A stretch of 43,054 nt of DNA from NCBI GenBank assembly GCA_030590485.1, contig JAUUYL010000012.1, positions 1 to 43,054 on the forward strand, read 5' to 3'. This DNA comes from Lentisphaerota bacterium (GTDB lineage Bacteria; Verrucomicrobiota; Kiritimatiellia; UBA8416; JAUUYL01). Of the stretch, positions 24,808 through 34,164 are shown in pieces; position 1 is the stretch's first letter, and each line of letters begins with the position of its first letter. Made by a program: the position numbers and the translations under genes. Under the pieces are notes generated by a model. The model saw only the letters and a list, made by a program, of their open reading frames with translations. It did not search any database and had not been told where the DNA came from.

Positions 24808-26076
24808 ATGGAAAAAGGAACAATCAATTGTCCTAATTGCGGGAATGAATTTGAGCTTTCGGATGTTCTTACGGGGCAAATTCGCGAACAGTTGAAGACT
24901 GAACTTCAACAGGAAGTTCTTAAACGTGAAACGGCCCTGCAAAAGAAGCTGGATGTGCTTAAGGACGAAAAGGATGCGTTGGAAGTTCAGCGCGGGCGAT
25001 TGGATGAAGAGGTCGAAAAACAGCTTGTGAAGAAGGTGGCCGACATTGAATCTAAAACGGCAAAGAAGATCGAACTTAAATTTAGCGAGGAACGAGAGGA
25101 ACTTGAGAGTTCATTGGCGGAACAGAATGAGTCGCTGAAAGCTTTTAAGCAGCAGGAGGTTGAATTTCGCAAGAAACAACGTGAACTGGAGCAGGCTAAG
25201 GAGGATGTGGAGCTTGATGTTCAGCGTAAGCTGGATGAAGAAAGGAAAGTCATTCGCAAGGCTGTCGAAGCAAAAGCTTCTGAAGAACATCGTCTTAAGG
25301 ATATGGAGCAGGCTAAGGTTATTAATGATTTGCGTAAGAGCCTCGAGGATATGAAGCGTAAGGCGGAGCAAGGCTCTATGGAAACTCAGGGTGAGGTTCT
25401 TGAATTGGATTTTGAGGCTCAACTCCGGTCGTTTTTTCCTCACGATGAAATTGTGCCTGTTCCCAAAGGTATCCGTGGCGCTGATTTGATCCAAACTGTT
25501 AAAACCCCGTTTGGGCAGGAATGTGGTGTTTTGCTGTGGGAAACAAAGAATACCAAAGCCTGGAGCGGACAGTGGATTCCGAAATTGAAAGATGATATGA
25601 TTGAAACCCGTGCGGCTATTGCAATTCTGGTTTCTGTTACTTTGCCTGACGGGGTCGCACGGTTCGGGGCGGTTGATGGTGTTTGGGTGTCTGACCCGTT
25701 GTCCGCAATTCCGCTTGCTGTTGCCCTCCGGCAGCAGTTGGTGGCGTTGGATCGCGAGCGGCAGGCATCAGTCGGCAAGAATGAGAAAATGGAGTTGCTG
25801 TATCAATATCTGGCAGGCACTGAGTTTAAGCAGAAGATTGAAGGTGTTGTGGAGGCCTTTACTTCTATGCAGGAGCAGATTAACCGTGAACGCCGGGCGA
25901 TGGAGAAGCAGTGGAAGGAACGGGGAAAACAAATTGAGCGTGTTGTTAAAAATACGGTCGGGCTCTATGGTGATATGCAGGGAATTATTGGTGGTCAAAT
26001 CCCTGAGATTCCTGCACTCGAGCTTGACGATGTTAAGGAGTTAACAACGTCAATAGCGTCGGTAGATGAAGAATAA
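24808..26076 (+). CDS. DUF2130 coiled-coil protein with PD-(D/E)XK-like core
   Basis: 422 aa. An N-terminal CPNC (residues 8-11) could be half of a zinc site. About residues 20-195 form a long charged coiled coil. The DUF2130 domain follows, with GIRGADLIQ (D226) and LLWETKNTKAWSGQW (E245-T-K247), a nuclease-like D...ExK arrangement. C-terminal helices include RRAMEKQWKERGKQIERV. SD AAAGGAG. Family function is unsettled; the ExK suggests DNA cleavage or binding, and its position inside a restriction-type island supports a defence role. Confidence 0.85.
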   Translation: MEKGTINCPNCGNEFELSDVLTGQIREQLKTELQQEVLKRETALQKKLDVLKDEKDALEVQRGRLDEEVEKQLVKKVADIESKTAKKIELKFSEEREELESSLAEQNESLKAFKQQEVEFRKKQRELEQAKEDVELDVQRKLDEERKVIRKAVEAKASEEHRLKDMEQAKVINDLRKSLEDMKRKAEQGSMETQGEVLELDFEAQLRSFFPHDEIVPVPKGIRGADLIQTVKTPFGQECGVLLWETKNTKAWSGQWIPKLKDDMIETRAAIAILVSVTLPDGVARFGAVDGVWVSDPLSAIPLAVALRQQLVALDRERQASVGKNEKMELLYQYLAGTEFKQKIEGVVEAFTSMQEQINRERRAMEKQWKERGKQIERVVKNTVGLYGDMQGIIGGQIPEIPALELDDVKELTTSIASVDEE

Positions 26077-26126
26077 TGACGAAATGCCCAAAAACAGGGC
26101 TGATATGATTGTGTCGAACGAGAATT

Positions 26127-27158
26127 ATGATGGAAAACAAGTCGGAAATATTAATTTACCGTAATCCTGCCGGGGAAATTCGTCTGGATGTGCGTTTAGA
26201 GGATGAGACGGTTTGGCTGACACAGGCGCATATGGCGGAGCTGTTTGGCAAGAGCAAGAAGACTGTTTCGGAGCATATTCGCAATGTTTTTAGCGAAGGT
26301 GAACTGGATGAAGAAGTGGTTGTCCGGAAATTCCGGACAACCACTCGGCACGGAGCAATAGCTGGGAAAACACAGAGTAAGGATGTTAATTACTACAATT
26401 TGGACGTCATTATCTCCGTGGGGTACCGCGTGAAGTCGCAGCAGGGTACGCAGTTCCGGATATGGGCAACTCAGCGATTGAGGGAGTATATCGTCAAGGG
26501 GTTTGCATTGAACGATGAACGGTTCAAGAGCGGATCTTCGATGAACTATTTTTCGGAGCTTCAGGAGCGCATTCGCGAGATTCGTCTTTCTGAGCGCTTT
26601 TTCTATCAGAAGATCAAGGATATTTATGCAACGAGCATGGATTATAATCCGAAGGACGATGGAACGGTTCTGTTTTTTAAGACGATTCAGAATAAATTGC
26701 TTTGGGCGATCAGTGAACAGACGGCGGCGGAACTGGTGTATTGCCGGGCGGATGCGGAGCTTCCGTTGATGGGAATGCAGTCGTTTGATAAAACTGCTGT
26801 CGCTGTTCAAAAGAGTGATGTTAGTATTGCTAAGAATTATCTTCATGGGGACGAGATGAAGTTGCTCGGCCTTCTTGTGGAGCAATATCTTGCGTTTGCG
26901 GAAACTATGGCTCATCAACAGACTCCAATGCATATGAAGGACTGGGTAAAGAGGCTTGATTCAATTGTTCAACTGAACGGGCGGGAGTTGCTTGCCCATG
27001 CCGGGAAAATCAGTCATCAAAAGGCATTGGATAAGTCTTCTCAGGAATACGGTAAGTATAAGAATGCTGTTAAGAAGATTGAACGGGAAGAGAGCTTTGC
27101 CGAGCTGGTGGAGGATATTAAGAAACTTAAGCCGTTCAAAGATAAAGGGAATGCATAA
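26127..27158 (+). CDS. RhuM-family protein
   Basis: About 343 aa from ATG 26127 or 26130. The RhuM signature is VWLTQAHMAELFGKSKKTVSEHIRNVF (a helix-turn-helix-like DNA-binding start), then SKDVNYYNLDVIISVGYRVKS and FRIWATQRLREYIVKGFALND. The second half is helical (FSELQERIREIRLSERFFYQKIKDIY). First described from Salmonella SPI-3, the family has no fixed biochemical role and recurs as a passenger inside restriction-modification loci, as here. The helicase start follows one nt after its stop codon. Confidence 0.88.
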   Translation: MMENKSEILIYRNPAGEIRLDVRLEDETVWLTQAHMAELFGKSKKTVSEHIRNVFSEGELDEEVVVRKFRTTTRHGAIAGKTQSKDVNYYNLDVIISVGYRVKSQQGTQFRIWATQRLREYIVKGFALNDERFKSGSSMNYFSELQERIREIRLSERFFYQKIKDIYATSMDYNPKDDGTVLFFKTIQNKLLWAISEQTAAELVYCRADAELPLMGMQSFDKTAVAVQKSDVSIAKNYLHGDEMKLLGLLVEQYLAFAETMAHQQTPMHMKDWVKRLDSIVQLNGRELLAHAGKISHQKALDKSSQEYGKYKNAVKKIEREESFAELVEDIKKLKPFKDKGNA

Positions 27159-27159
27159 G

Positions 27160-29079
27160 ATGCCGAACTTAGTGGAAGTTACATACGAACAGACGGGAAA
27201 TAGTACAAATACGGATACATTGGGAATGCGGGAGATGCAGGCGCGAGCATATTCAGCGCGTGATGCACAATATTTACTGTTAAAGTCGCCGCCGGCGTCC
27301 GGCAAGTCGCGTGCTTTAATGTTTTTGGCTTTGGACAAGATGCATAACCAGGGCGTTTCTAAGACGATTGTTGCGGTACCGGAGCGATCAATTGGAGCCT
27401 CGTTTGCCCCTGTAAAACTGTCCGATTATGGTTTTTACGCTGATTGGGAGATAGAGCCTAAGCGGGATCTCTGTTCGCCGGGTGGTGAGCCGGGAAAGGT
27501 TAAGCAGTTTCAGGAGTTTTTGGAGAGTGATGACAGGATTCTGGTTTGTACTCATGCAACGCTTCGTTTTGCTTTTGAAGCTGTGGAAACAGCGGCGTTC
27601 AATAATGTACTGTTGGCTATTGACGAGTTTCACCATGTATCAGCGGATGTGGGGAATCAATTGGGTTCGGTTCTGAGGGATGTTCTGCATCATTCGTCAG
27701 CACATATCATCGCTATGACAGGCTCTTACTTCAGAGGCGACAGCGTTCCTATCCTGTTGCCAGAGGATGAGGCATTGTTTACGCATGTGACTTATAACTA
27801 TTACGAACAGCTGAACGGTTACAAACATTTAAAATAACTTGGGATCGGCTACCATTTCTACCAGGGTAAATACACCTCAGCTATTGGCGAGGTTCTGGAT
27901 ACTGACAAAAAGACCATTCTGCACATTCCAAGCCCCAACGCAGGAGAATCTACCAAGGATAAATACGGTGAAGTTGATGAAATTTTAGACACCATAGGGG
28001 ACGTGGTTGAAACTGATCCGGATACGCGAATTATAACTATGAAGCGGCGAAGTGACGGTAGGTTGCTGAAGGTTGCCGATCTTGTCTGGGATGAGCAAAG
28101 GGATCGTGACAAGGTTATAACTTTCTTGCGGAATATTCAGAAACCGGAGGATGTTGATCTGATTATTGCTTTAGGCATGGCAAAGGAAGGTTTCGACTGG
28201 GTGTTCTGTGAACATGCATTAACCGTCGGCTACCGAGCTTCGCTCAGAGAAGTAGTGCAGATTATCGGTCGTTCCACTCGCGACTGCGAGAATAAGAGTC
28301 ATTCTCAGTTCACCAATCTTATTGCTCAGCCAGATGCCACGGATGATCTGGTGACCGGTTCGGTTAATAATATGCTGAAGGCGATAACCTGTTCGCTGTT
28401 AATGGAGCAGGTGCTTGCGCCAAGCTTTAAGTTTAAAACCAAGATATCAGACGATGATGTCAGCGGTCCGGGTGAGTTGAAAATAAGAGGATTAAAAGAG
28501 CCGACTTCAAAACGCGTGAAGGACATTATCGAGTCCGACCTAAACGATCTGAAGGCAACTATTTTGCAGAACGATTCCATGCAAAAGGCTATACCGGGCA
28601 AAATAGACGCGGAGGTGATCAATAAGATTCTGATTCCCAAGATTATACGCACGAAATATCCTGATCTTACGGAGAATGAATATGAAGAACTGCGCCAACA
28701 TGTGGTTGTGGACTCGGTAATGAAAGGCGCTACAATTGAGATATCTGGTGATAAACGGTTCGTCCGTATGGCGAGTCAGTTTGTAAATATCGACGAACTA
28801 CATATTGATCTTATTGATCAAATCAACCCTTTTCAAAAGGCATTTGAGATCCTTTCCAAGCAGGTAACACCAAAGATTCTTAAAACAATCATGGAATGTA
28901 TTGAGTCAACTCGTAGTCAGATGACGGAAGATGAAGCAGTTTTGCTGTGGCCGAGAATCAAGCAGTTTGCAAAGTCTACAGGACGGGAGCCCTCATTAAC
29001 GGCTTTGGACCCCCTGGAGAAACGAATGGCGGAAGCCTTGGTTTACCTGAAGCACCAACGTCGTCAAAAAGGATTGTAG
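27160..29079 (+). pseudogene. SF2 DEAD/DEAH helicase interrupted by one in-frame TAA
   Basis: A single 640-codon frame is broken only by TAA at 27835-27837 (codon 226). Before it: Walker A SPPASGKS (43-50), motif II DEFH (155-158), motif III TGSY. After it the same frame continues directly with LGIGYHFYQGKYTSAI, then motif V MAKEGFDWVFCEHAL and motif VI QIIGRSTR (about 367-374). YEQLNGYKHLK and LGIGYHFYQ read as neighbouring sequence, so no frameshift is needed, only a one-base change of a sense codon. Translation would yield a 225-aa half-motor, plus possibly a second piece from GTG/ATG sites such as 28003. Readthrough or sequencing error remain possible. It is the likely restriction motor of the island. 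Confidence 0.85.
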
Positions 29080-29082
29080 GCA

Positions 29083-30264
29083 ATGGACGATAATAAGTTG
29101 CGAAACTTGATAGAGGACGATGATCTTGGACTCTTGAAAATAAAGCCTAAACAGTCTGACGTTATTTCTGAAGGCGAACGGTTAGTGGAGTCCTTCTATG
29201 AGATTGCAGCTTATTACGAACAGCATGGCCGAGAGCCTGAAAACAACCTTGCAAACGTTCAAGAAGCGCGTCTTGCGATGCGGCTGGAAGGATTGAGGAA
29301 TAATCCTGAGAAAATCAGGTCGCTGATTGATCTGGATGACTATGGTCTATTGGTGCCTGTGAATAAGCCCAAGACTATCGATGATGTTCTGGATGATGAT
29401 GACTTGAATCTGCTTGGAGATAGTGTTGATGATAGCATCTTTATCCTGCGTAATGTCCCTCAGAACATTGATTCTCCTGATTATGTTGCGCAACGCAAGC
29501 CTTGCAAGGACTTTGATCAGTTCGATTCTCTGTTTAAGCAGTGTCACGTTGAGTTGAAGTCAGGTAAGCGCAAGCTTCTTGCCTTTGCTAATGAACAACA
29601 AATCAAAAAGCATCAGTTCTTTGTTCTCAGAGGAGTTATGGCTTATGTTGCAGATGTTGGAAAAAAAGAGAGGAAAGGCGGAAAGGTGAATGCACGCCTT
29701 CGCTGTATATTTGAGAACGGCACAGAGTCGGACATGTTGTTGAGATCTCTTTCCTGCGAGTTGTACAAGGACGGAAGGCGCATTAGTGAGCACGAAGATC
29801 ATCTGATGGATGATTTGAAACACATTACTGATGAAGATGCTCAGTCCGGATATATTTATATATTGCAATCTCTCAGCAGTAATCCCGATATATCTTCGAT
29901 TAGGGATTTGTATAAAATAGGCTTCAGTACGGTGCCAGTCGATGAGCGTGTGACTAACGCAGAAGATGACCCTACCTTTCTTATGTCTCAGGTACGCATT
30001 GTTGAAGAATTTGAATGCTATAACCTAAACCCTCAAAAACTTGAGATGTTGCTGCATCAATTCTTTGGGAAGGTGTGTTTGGAGCTCGATGTTTTTGATA
30101 AAGCCGGCAAACGGCATACTCCTCGAGAATGGTTTATTGCGCCGCTGCCTGTTATTGAAGAAGCAATATCGTTAATTATTTCAGGAGAAATCATCAATTA
30201 CAACTATGATGATGAGATCAAGATGATAAGCGCCAGGGAAACGAACGGTGAGTTAACTCGCTGA
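29083..30264 (+). CDS. GIY-YIG nuclease-family protein with repeated DD motif
   Basis: 393 aa. The C-terminal third carries the nuclease fold: GYIYIL (256-261), LYKIG (276-280), an Arg in DERV, a metal-binding-type Glu in KLEMLLHQFF (about E321) and REWF (348-351). This is the T5orf172/MUG113-like branch. The N-terminal region repeats a short motif three times: LIEDDDLGLL (9-18), LIDLDDYGLL (81-90), VLDDDDLNLL (102-111). It begins 3 nt after the helicase stop. With the helicase it probably forms the DNA-cleaving arm matched to the methyltransferase. The nuclease itself looks intact. Confidence 0.83.
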   Translation: MDDNKLRNLIEDDDLGLLKIKPKQSDVISEGERLVESFYEIAAYYEQHGREPENNLANVQEARLAMRLEGLRNNPEKIRSLIDLDDYGLLVPVNKPKTIDDVLDDDDLNLLGDSVDDSIFILRNVPQNIDSPDYVAQRKPCKDFDQFDSLFKQCHVELKSGKRKLLAFANEQQIKKHQFFVLRGVMAYVADVGKKERKGGKVNARLRCIFENGTESDMLLRSLSCELYKDGRRISEHEDHLMDDLKHITDEDAQSGYIYILQSLSSNPDISSIRDLYKIGFSTVPVDERVTNAEDDPTFLMSQVRIVEEFECYNLNPQKLEMLLHQFFGKVCLELDVFDKAGKRHTPREWFIAPLPVIEEAISLIISGEIINYNYDDEIKMISARETNGELTR

Positions 30265-30357
30265 AGGACGTAACCATTGGCTCCGTATAAAGGTTTGGAG
30301 TTGTTGTCGTGGTGGCATGTGTCACCGCCGGCGTGAAAATGCAGGTTTCTGGCGGAA

Positions 30358-31269
30358 CTAAGGTGTTCTCATCTTTTCTCGGTATGCGCCTGGCGGGATT
30401 CCTTTTAGCTTTTTAAAGACGCGTGAGAAATAGTAGTGGTCTGTGAAGCCGACTCGGTTGGAGACATATTTAAGCGAGTCTTCGGTTGTTTCAAGTATGG
30501 CGCAGGCGGCATCTATCCTAAGTTTTAGAAGATAATTGATAGGCGTCATTCCGTATTTCTTCTTGAAGTAGCGTGATAGATAGTTGGGAGTAAGATGAGC
30601 TACGTTAGCCAACTGTTCCAGTGTGATCTTTTGCGCATAGTTTCTTTGGAGGTAATAACATGCGCGCTCAATAGGCTCGATGTGCAGGGATGATTGATGT
30701 CTGAACGCCTGCTTGTATAAGGCAAACATTATCTTCGCCAGAATATTTACCTGCAATAGTTGCGAGTCATGTTCACCCTGTTCTATAATGCTTTCAATTC
30801 CGCTCTGGACGGCATCATGCAGCTCATCAGAAGCCTGTAGCGACACAACTGGACTGCAATGCTGATTAAGCCAGAGGGAAAGAAGCGCATGAAAAGGCAG
30901 GACGATTTGCTCAGAATTGTTGTTTATGAACTCGAATGACACTTCGGAATATACCGTAGATTCTCCGGATGCGTTCATAAAACAATGGGGCTGATCCGGG
31001 CCAACCAGAAACAGCTTGCCTCTTTCTGTTGGATACAGTTCATTATCTATCAGAAATCGACCCTTTCCGCTTGTAACAAGCTTCAGATGGTATACATTGT
31101 GAGAATGAGGCTTGAGCCGCTTGCCTGTCGGATGATTATAGTGCCCAGTCTCCGCATGCAAGACGCGCGCATAGTAATTGTCGTCCGTTCTTACGGACAA
31201 TAGCGATATCGGTTCGAAAGGACGTGTATTAAGAAAGTAGTCTTCCGAAATTCTCTTAGCTGCGCTCAT
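30358..31269 (-). CDS. AraC-family regulator of the uronate operon
   Basis: About 303 aa from ATG 31269 (a TTG at 31305 would add 12 residues; neither has an SD). An N-terminal cupin sensor (LKPHSHNVYHLKLVTSGKGRFLI, GPDQPHCF) is followed by two helix-turn-helix units: ITLEQLANVAHLTPNYLSRYFKKKYGMTPINYL and LKYVSNRVGFTDHYYFSRVFKKLKG, the AraC signature. It is transcribed divergently from uxaC across a 112-bp gap that holds two direct repeats, the arrangement expected for a local sugar-responsive activator. The inducer is presumably a uronate or its breakdown product (inference). Confidence 0.9.
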   Translation of the reverse strand: MSAAKRISEDYFLNTRPFEPISLLSVRTDDNYYARVLHAETGHYNHPTGKRLKPHSHNVYHLKLVTSGKGRFLIDNELYPTERGKLFLVGPDQPHCFMNASGESTVYSEVSFEFINNNSEQIVLPFHALLSLWLNQHCSPVVSLQASDELHDAVQSGIESIIEQGEHDSQLLQVNILAKIMFALYKQAFRHQSSLHIEPIERACYYLQRNYAQKITLEQLANVAHLTPNYLSRYFKKKYGMTPINYLLKLRIDAACAILETTEDSLKYVSNRVGFTDHYYFSRVFKKLKGIPPGAYREKMRTP

Positions 31270-31308
31270 GTGACAAATAGTACAACAAGATATTGATTTT
31301 TGCAAGTA

Positions 31309-31331
31309 ATACGAATATTATACGTAATATT
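31309..31331. promoter_or_regulatory. Direct-repeat operator between araC-type gene and uxaC
   Basis: ATACGAATATT (31309-31319) is followed at once by ATACGTAATATT (31320-31331), a head-to-tail repeat differing by one inserted base. AraC-type dimers characteristically bind direct repeats. The site lies 40 bp from the regulator start and about 50 bp from the uxaC start, so it can serve both. No strong -35/-10 pair is visible for uxaC, which fits an activator-dependent promoter. Confidence 0.5.
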
Positions 31332-31381
31332 GGGCTGAATAGTCTATTGCTGTTTTGTGACTATCTATATAGAGTTTTATT

Positions 31382-32779
31382 ATGAATTTTATTAGTGATG
31401 ATTTTATGTTGGAAACAAAGACGGCGAAAAGGCTGTATCACGATTATGCCGAGCAGATGCCTATCGTTGATTATCATTCGCACCTGCCTGCTGACCAGAT
31501 AGCGGATAATATTAATTTTGATAATATAGGACAGGTCTGGCTTGGCGGTGATCATTATAAGTGGCGCGCAATGCGCACAAATGGTGTCTCAGAGCAATAT
31601 TGCACAGGAAACTCAACTGATTGGGAGAAGTTTGAGAAATGGGCTGAGACCATGCCTTATTGCCTTCGCAATCCTCTTTATCATTGGACACATCTTGAGA
31701 TGAAACGTTATTTCGGACTCGACTCCTTGTTAGAACCTGATACCGCTAAGGAAATTTACGACGACTGCTCTGCTAAATTGAAACTGCCGGAATACTCTGT
31801 TCGCGGGCTGATCGAAAAGATGAATGTTGAAGTCATCTGCACGACAGATGATCCTATCGACAGCCTGGAGCATCACAAACGCATTAAGGATGCCGGACTA
31901 AAAGTTAAGGTTCTACCAACGTTCAGGCCCGACAAGGCAATGGCCGCCGATGATGCGTCTACGTATAACGCATATCTCGACAACCTGTCAGAAGCTTCAA
32001 ACATCGACATTACAAGTTATAATTCTCTGCTGGAGGCCATAAAAGTACGGCACGACTTCTTTCACGAGAACGGTTGCAGGATATCCGACCATGGCTTGGA
32101 TACAGCATATGGTGACGAAGTCATGACAGGAGAAGCTGAGCAGATATTTCAAAAAGTCAGAGGTGGCGACGAACTGGATATTATTGAATCATCCAAATTA
32201 AAGTCCTCACTGATGCTGGAGTTTGGCAGGATGGACAACGAGCGGGGATGGGTTCAGCAGCTTCATATGGGCGCATTACGAAACAACAATACCAGATTGT
32301 TTAACGCCGTTGGCGCGGACACCGGGTTTGATTCCATGGATGACAAGCCTGTAGCTAAAGCACTGTCTAGCTTCCTGAATAAACTCGACCAGTCAAACCA
32401 ATTGCCAAAGACAATTCTTTATAATCTCAACCCAAGAGATAACGCATTGATGGCGACTATGATTGGAAACTTCCAGGACGGCTCCCTGCCGGGCAAGATG
32501 CAATGGGGGTCAGGATGGTGGTTTCTCGACCAGAAATCCGGCATGGAAGATCAGATTAATACATTGTCAATGCTGGGTTTGTTAAGCCGCTTTGTGGGAA
32601 TGCTGACGGATTCTCGCTCTTTTCTCTCGTTCCCCAGGCATGAATATTTCCGGCGCATTCTATGTAATCTTCTTGGTCGGGATATCGAGAACGGAGAGAT
32701 GCCAGCTGATTATGATCTTGTAGGCGGCATGGTTCAGGACATCTCATACAATAACGCAGTTGAATATTTTGGATTTTAA
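31382..32779 (+). CDS. uxaC: Glucuronate (uronate) isomerase
   Basis: Converts D-glucuronate to D-fructuronate (and galacturonate to tagaturonate). 465 aa, the usual length. It starts NFISDDFMLETKTAKRLYH as homologues do, followed by the metal-site DYHSHLPADQI (30-40), GLIEKMNVEVICTTDDP, and LEFGRMDNERGWVQQLHMGALRNNNT. Late come WGSGWWFLDQKSGMEDQ and SRSFLSFPRHEYFRRILCNLLG. The N-terminal match supports ATG 31382 despite the lack of an SD. First gene of the catabolic operon. Confidence 0.97.
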   Translation: MNFISDDFMLETKTAKRLYHDYAEQMPIVDYHSHLPADQIADNINFDNIGQVWLGGDHYKWRAMRTNGVSEQYCTGNSTDWEKFEKWAETMPYCLRNPLYHWTHLEMKRYFGLDSLLEPDTAKEIYDDCSAKLKLPEYSVRGLIEKMNVEVICTTDDPIDSLEHHKRIKDAGLKVKVLPTFRPDKAMAADDASTYNAYLDNLSEASNIDITSYNSLLEAIKVRHDFFHENGCRISDHGLDTAYGDEVMTGEAEQIFQKVRGGDELDIIESSKLKSSLMLEFGRMDNERGWVQQLHMGALRNNNTRLFNAVGADTGFDSMDDKPVAKALSSFLNKLDQSNQLPKTILYNLNPRDNALMATMIGNFQDGSLPGKMQWGSGWWFLDQKSGMEDQINTLSMLGLLSRFVGMLTDSRSFLSFPRHEYFRRILCNLLGRDIENGEMPADYDLVGGMVQDISYNNAVEYFGF

Positions 32780-32784
32780 TAGAT

Positions 32785-34050
32785 ATGCTTTTGCATTCCA
32801 ATGGTTCTGAAAACAGCGATTTGAGCGCCAGCGACATGGAGCAGGGACTCCGGTCTGCGCTTGATCAACTGGGGACAAGAAAGAAAGTCCTAATACTGCC
32901 ACCGGACATCACGCGCTTTCATTCCCGGGCAGGTGACCTGACAAGATTTGCATACGAATATTACGGAGATGCTGTTTCCGCTATCCTTCCTGCTATTGGA
33001 ACACATTTCCCTATGACCGCCGACGAGATATGTAAAATGTTTGGTGATATTCCTCAAGATCTGTTTGTTAATCATGATTGGCGAAATGATGTCGTTACCC
33101 TTGGCGAGGTGCCGGGCGAATATCTGAACGAGATATCCGAAGGTGCGGTTGACTACAGTTGGCCGGTTCAGGTGAACAAACTGATAACTGAAGGTGAATT
33201 CGATCTTATTCTTTCGATTGGACAGGTGGTTCCGCATGAGGTAGTCGGCATGGCGAACCACAGCAAAAACATATTTATAGGCACGGGCGGCGCTGAAGCA
33301 ATCAACAAAAGTCATTTTCTAGGTGCGGCATACGGTATGGAGCGCATGATGGGGCGCGTCGACACACCAGTTCGCAAGGTTCTTGATTACGGTGTTGAGC
33401 ATTTTTTGTCAGATATGCCCGTTGTGTATGTGCAGACAGTCGTCGGTAAATCCAAAAATGGTGACCTCAAAGTCAAAGGGCTTTATATAGGTGATGGGCG
33501 GGAATGTTTTGAGAAGGCTGCTGAGCTTTCGCTGAAAGTTAATTTCGAGATGCTTGACGAGCAGCTTGATAAAGTCGTTGTATATCTCGACCCGGAAGAA
33601 TTCAAAAGCACATGGCTGGGTAACAAGGCGATATACAGGACAAGGATGGCGATAGCAGATGGCGGTGAATTGATAATATTGGCGCCGGGTGTTAAAGAAT
33701 TCGGTGAGGACGGTGAGATCGACCGTCTGATAAGGAAATATGGATATGTAGGCACACCTAGAGTGCTTGAGTTGGTAAAAGAAAATGAAGATCTTCGCGA
33801 CAACCTGAGCGCGGCTGCGCATCTTATCCACGGCTCTTCAGAAGGCCGCTTCTCCATAACCTATTGCACGGGCGGTCTTACCAGGGAAGAAGTTGAGGGT
33901 GCCAATTTTCAATATGCAGATTTGGAAGAGATGACAAAAAGATATGACCCGAAGACGTTGAAGGATGGCTATAATGAGATGGATGATGGGGAACGTATAT
34001 TTTATGTGTCTAATCCGGCGTTAGGATTATGGAGTTCGAAAAAGAAATGA
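32785..34050 (+). CDS. LarA-superfamily nickel-pincer 2-hydroxyacid racemase/epimerase
   Basis: 421 aa, DUF2088 plus C-terminal domain. The cofactor and active-site residues known from Lactobacillus LarA are present with the same spacing: D41-ITR44 (LarA D72/R75), H151 and K161 ten residues apart (H174/K184, the Lys holding the nickel-pincer nucleotide), and H177 sixteen further on (H200, nickel ligand). H97 in NHD is a candidate second catalytic base. The family interconverts C2 epimers of 2-hydroxyacids and includes a D-gluconate 2-epimerase. Between uxaC and uxuB, the best guess is D-mannonate/D-gluconate epimerisation. Cofactor genes larB, larC and larE are not in the window. Confidence 0.9.
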   Translation: MLLHSNGSENSDLSASDMEQGLRSALDQLGTRKKVLILPPDITRFHSRAGDLTRFAYEYYGDAVSAILPAIGTHFPMTADEICKMFGDIPQDLFVNHDWRNDVVTLGEVPGEYLNEISEGAVDYSWPVQVNKLITEGEFDLILSIGQVVPHEVVGMANHSKNIFIGTGGAEAINKSHFLGAAYGMERMMGRVDTPVRKVLDYGVEHFLSDMPVVYVQTVVGKSKNGDLKVKGLYIGDGRECFEKAAELSLKVNFEMLDEQLDKVVVYLDPEEFKSTWLGNKAIYRTRMAIADGGELIILAPGVKEFGEDGEIDRLIRKYGYVGTPRVLELVKENEDLRDNLSAAAHLIHGSSEGRFSITYCTGGLTREEVEGANFQYADLEEMTKRYDPKTLKDGYNEMDDGERIFYVSNPALGLWSSKKK

Positions 34051-34164
34051 TGAGTGATGAGTAATGATTGATGAATGTAGGGCTGATAGGCTTCCTGCTT
34101 CGTCCAGGAACTACGCCGGGACAAGCTGGGGTGATTATGATTATGAATGTGAGAGGGGTGAGAG

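Noticed and set aside
26196-26933. 245-codon minus-strand ORF
   Set aside because: Antisense shadow of the RhuM gene; sequence is a typical reverse-frame artefact.
31332-31360. Sigma-54 promoter upstream of uxaC
   Set aside because: TGG and TTGC elements occur but their spacing is wrong for -24/-12.
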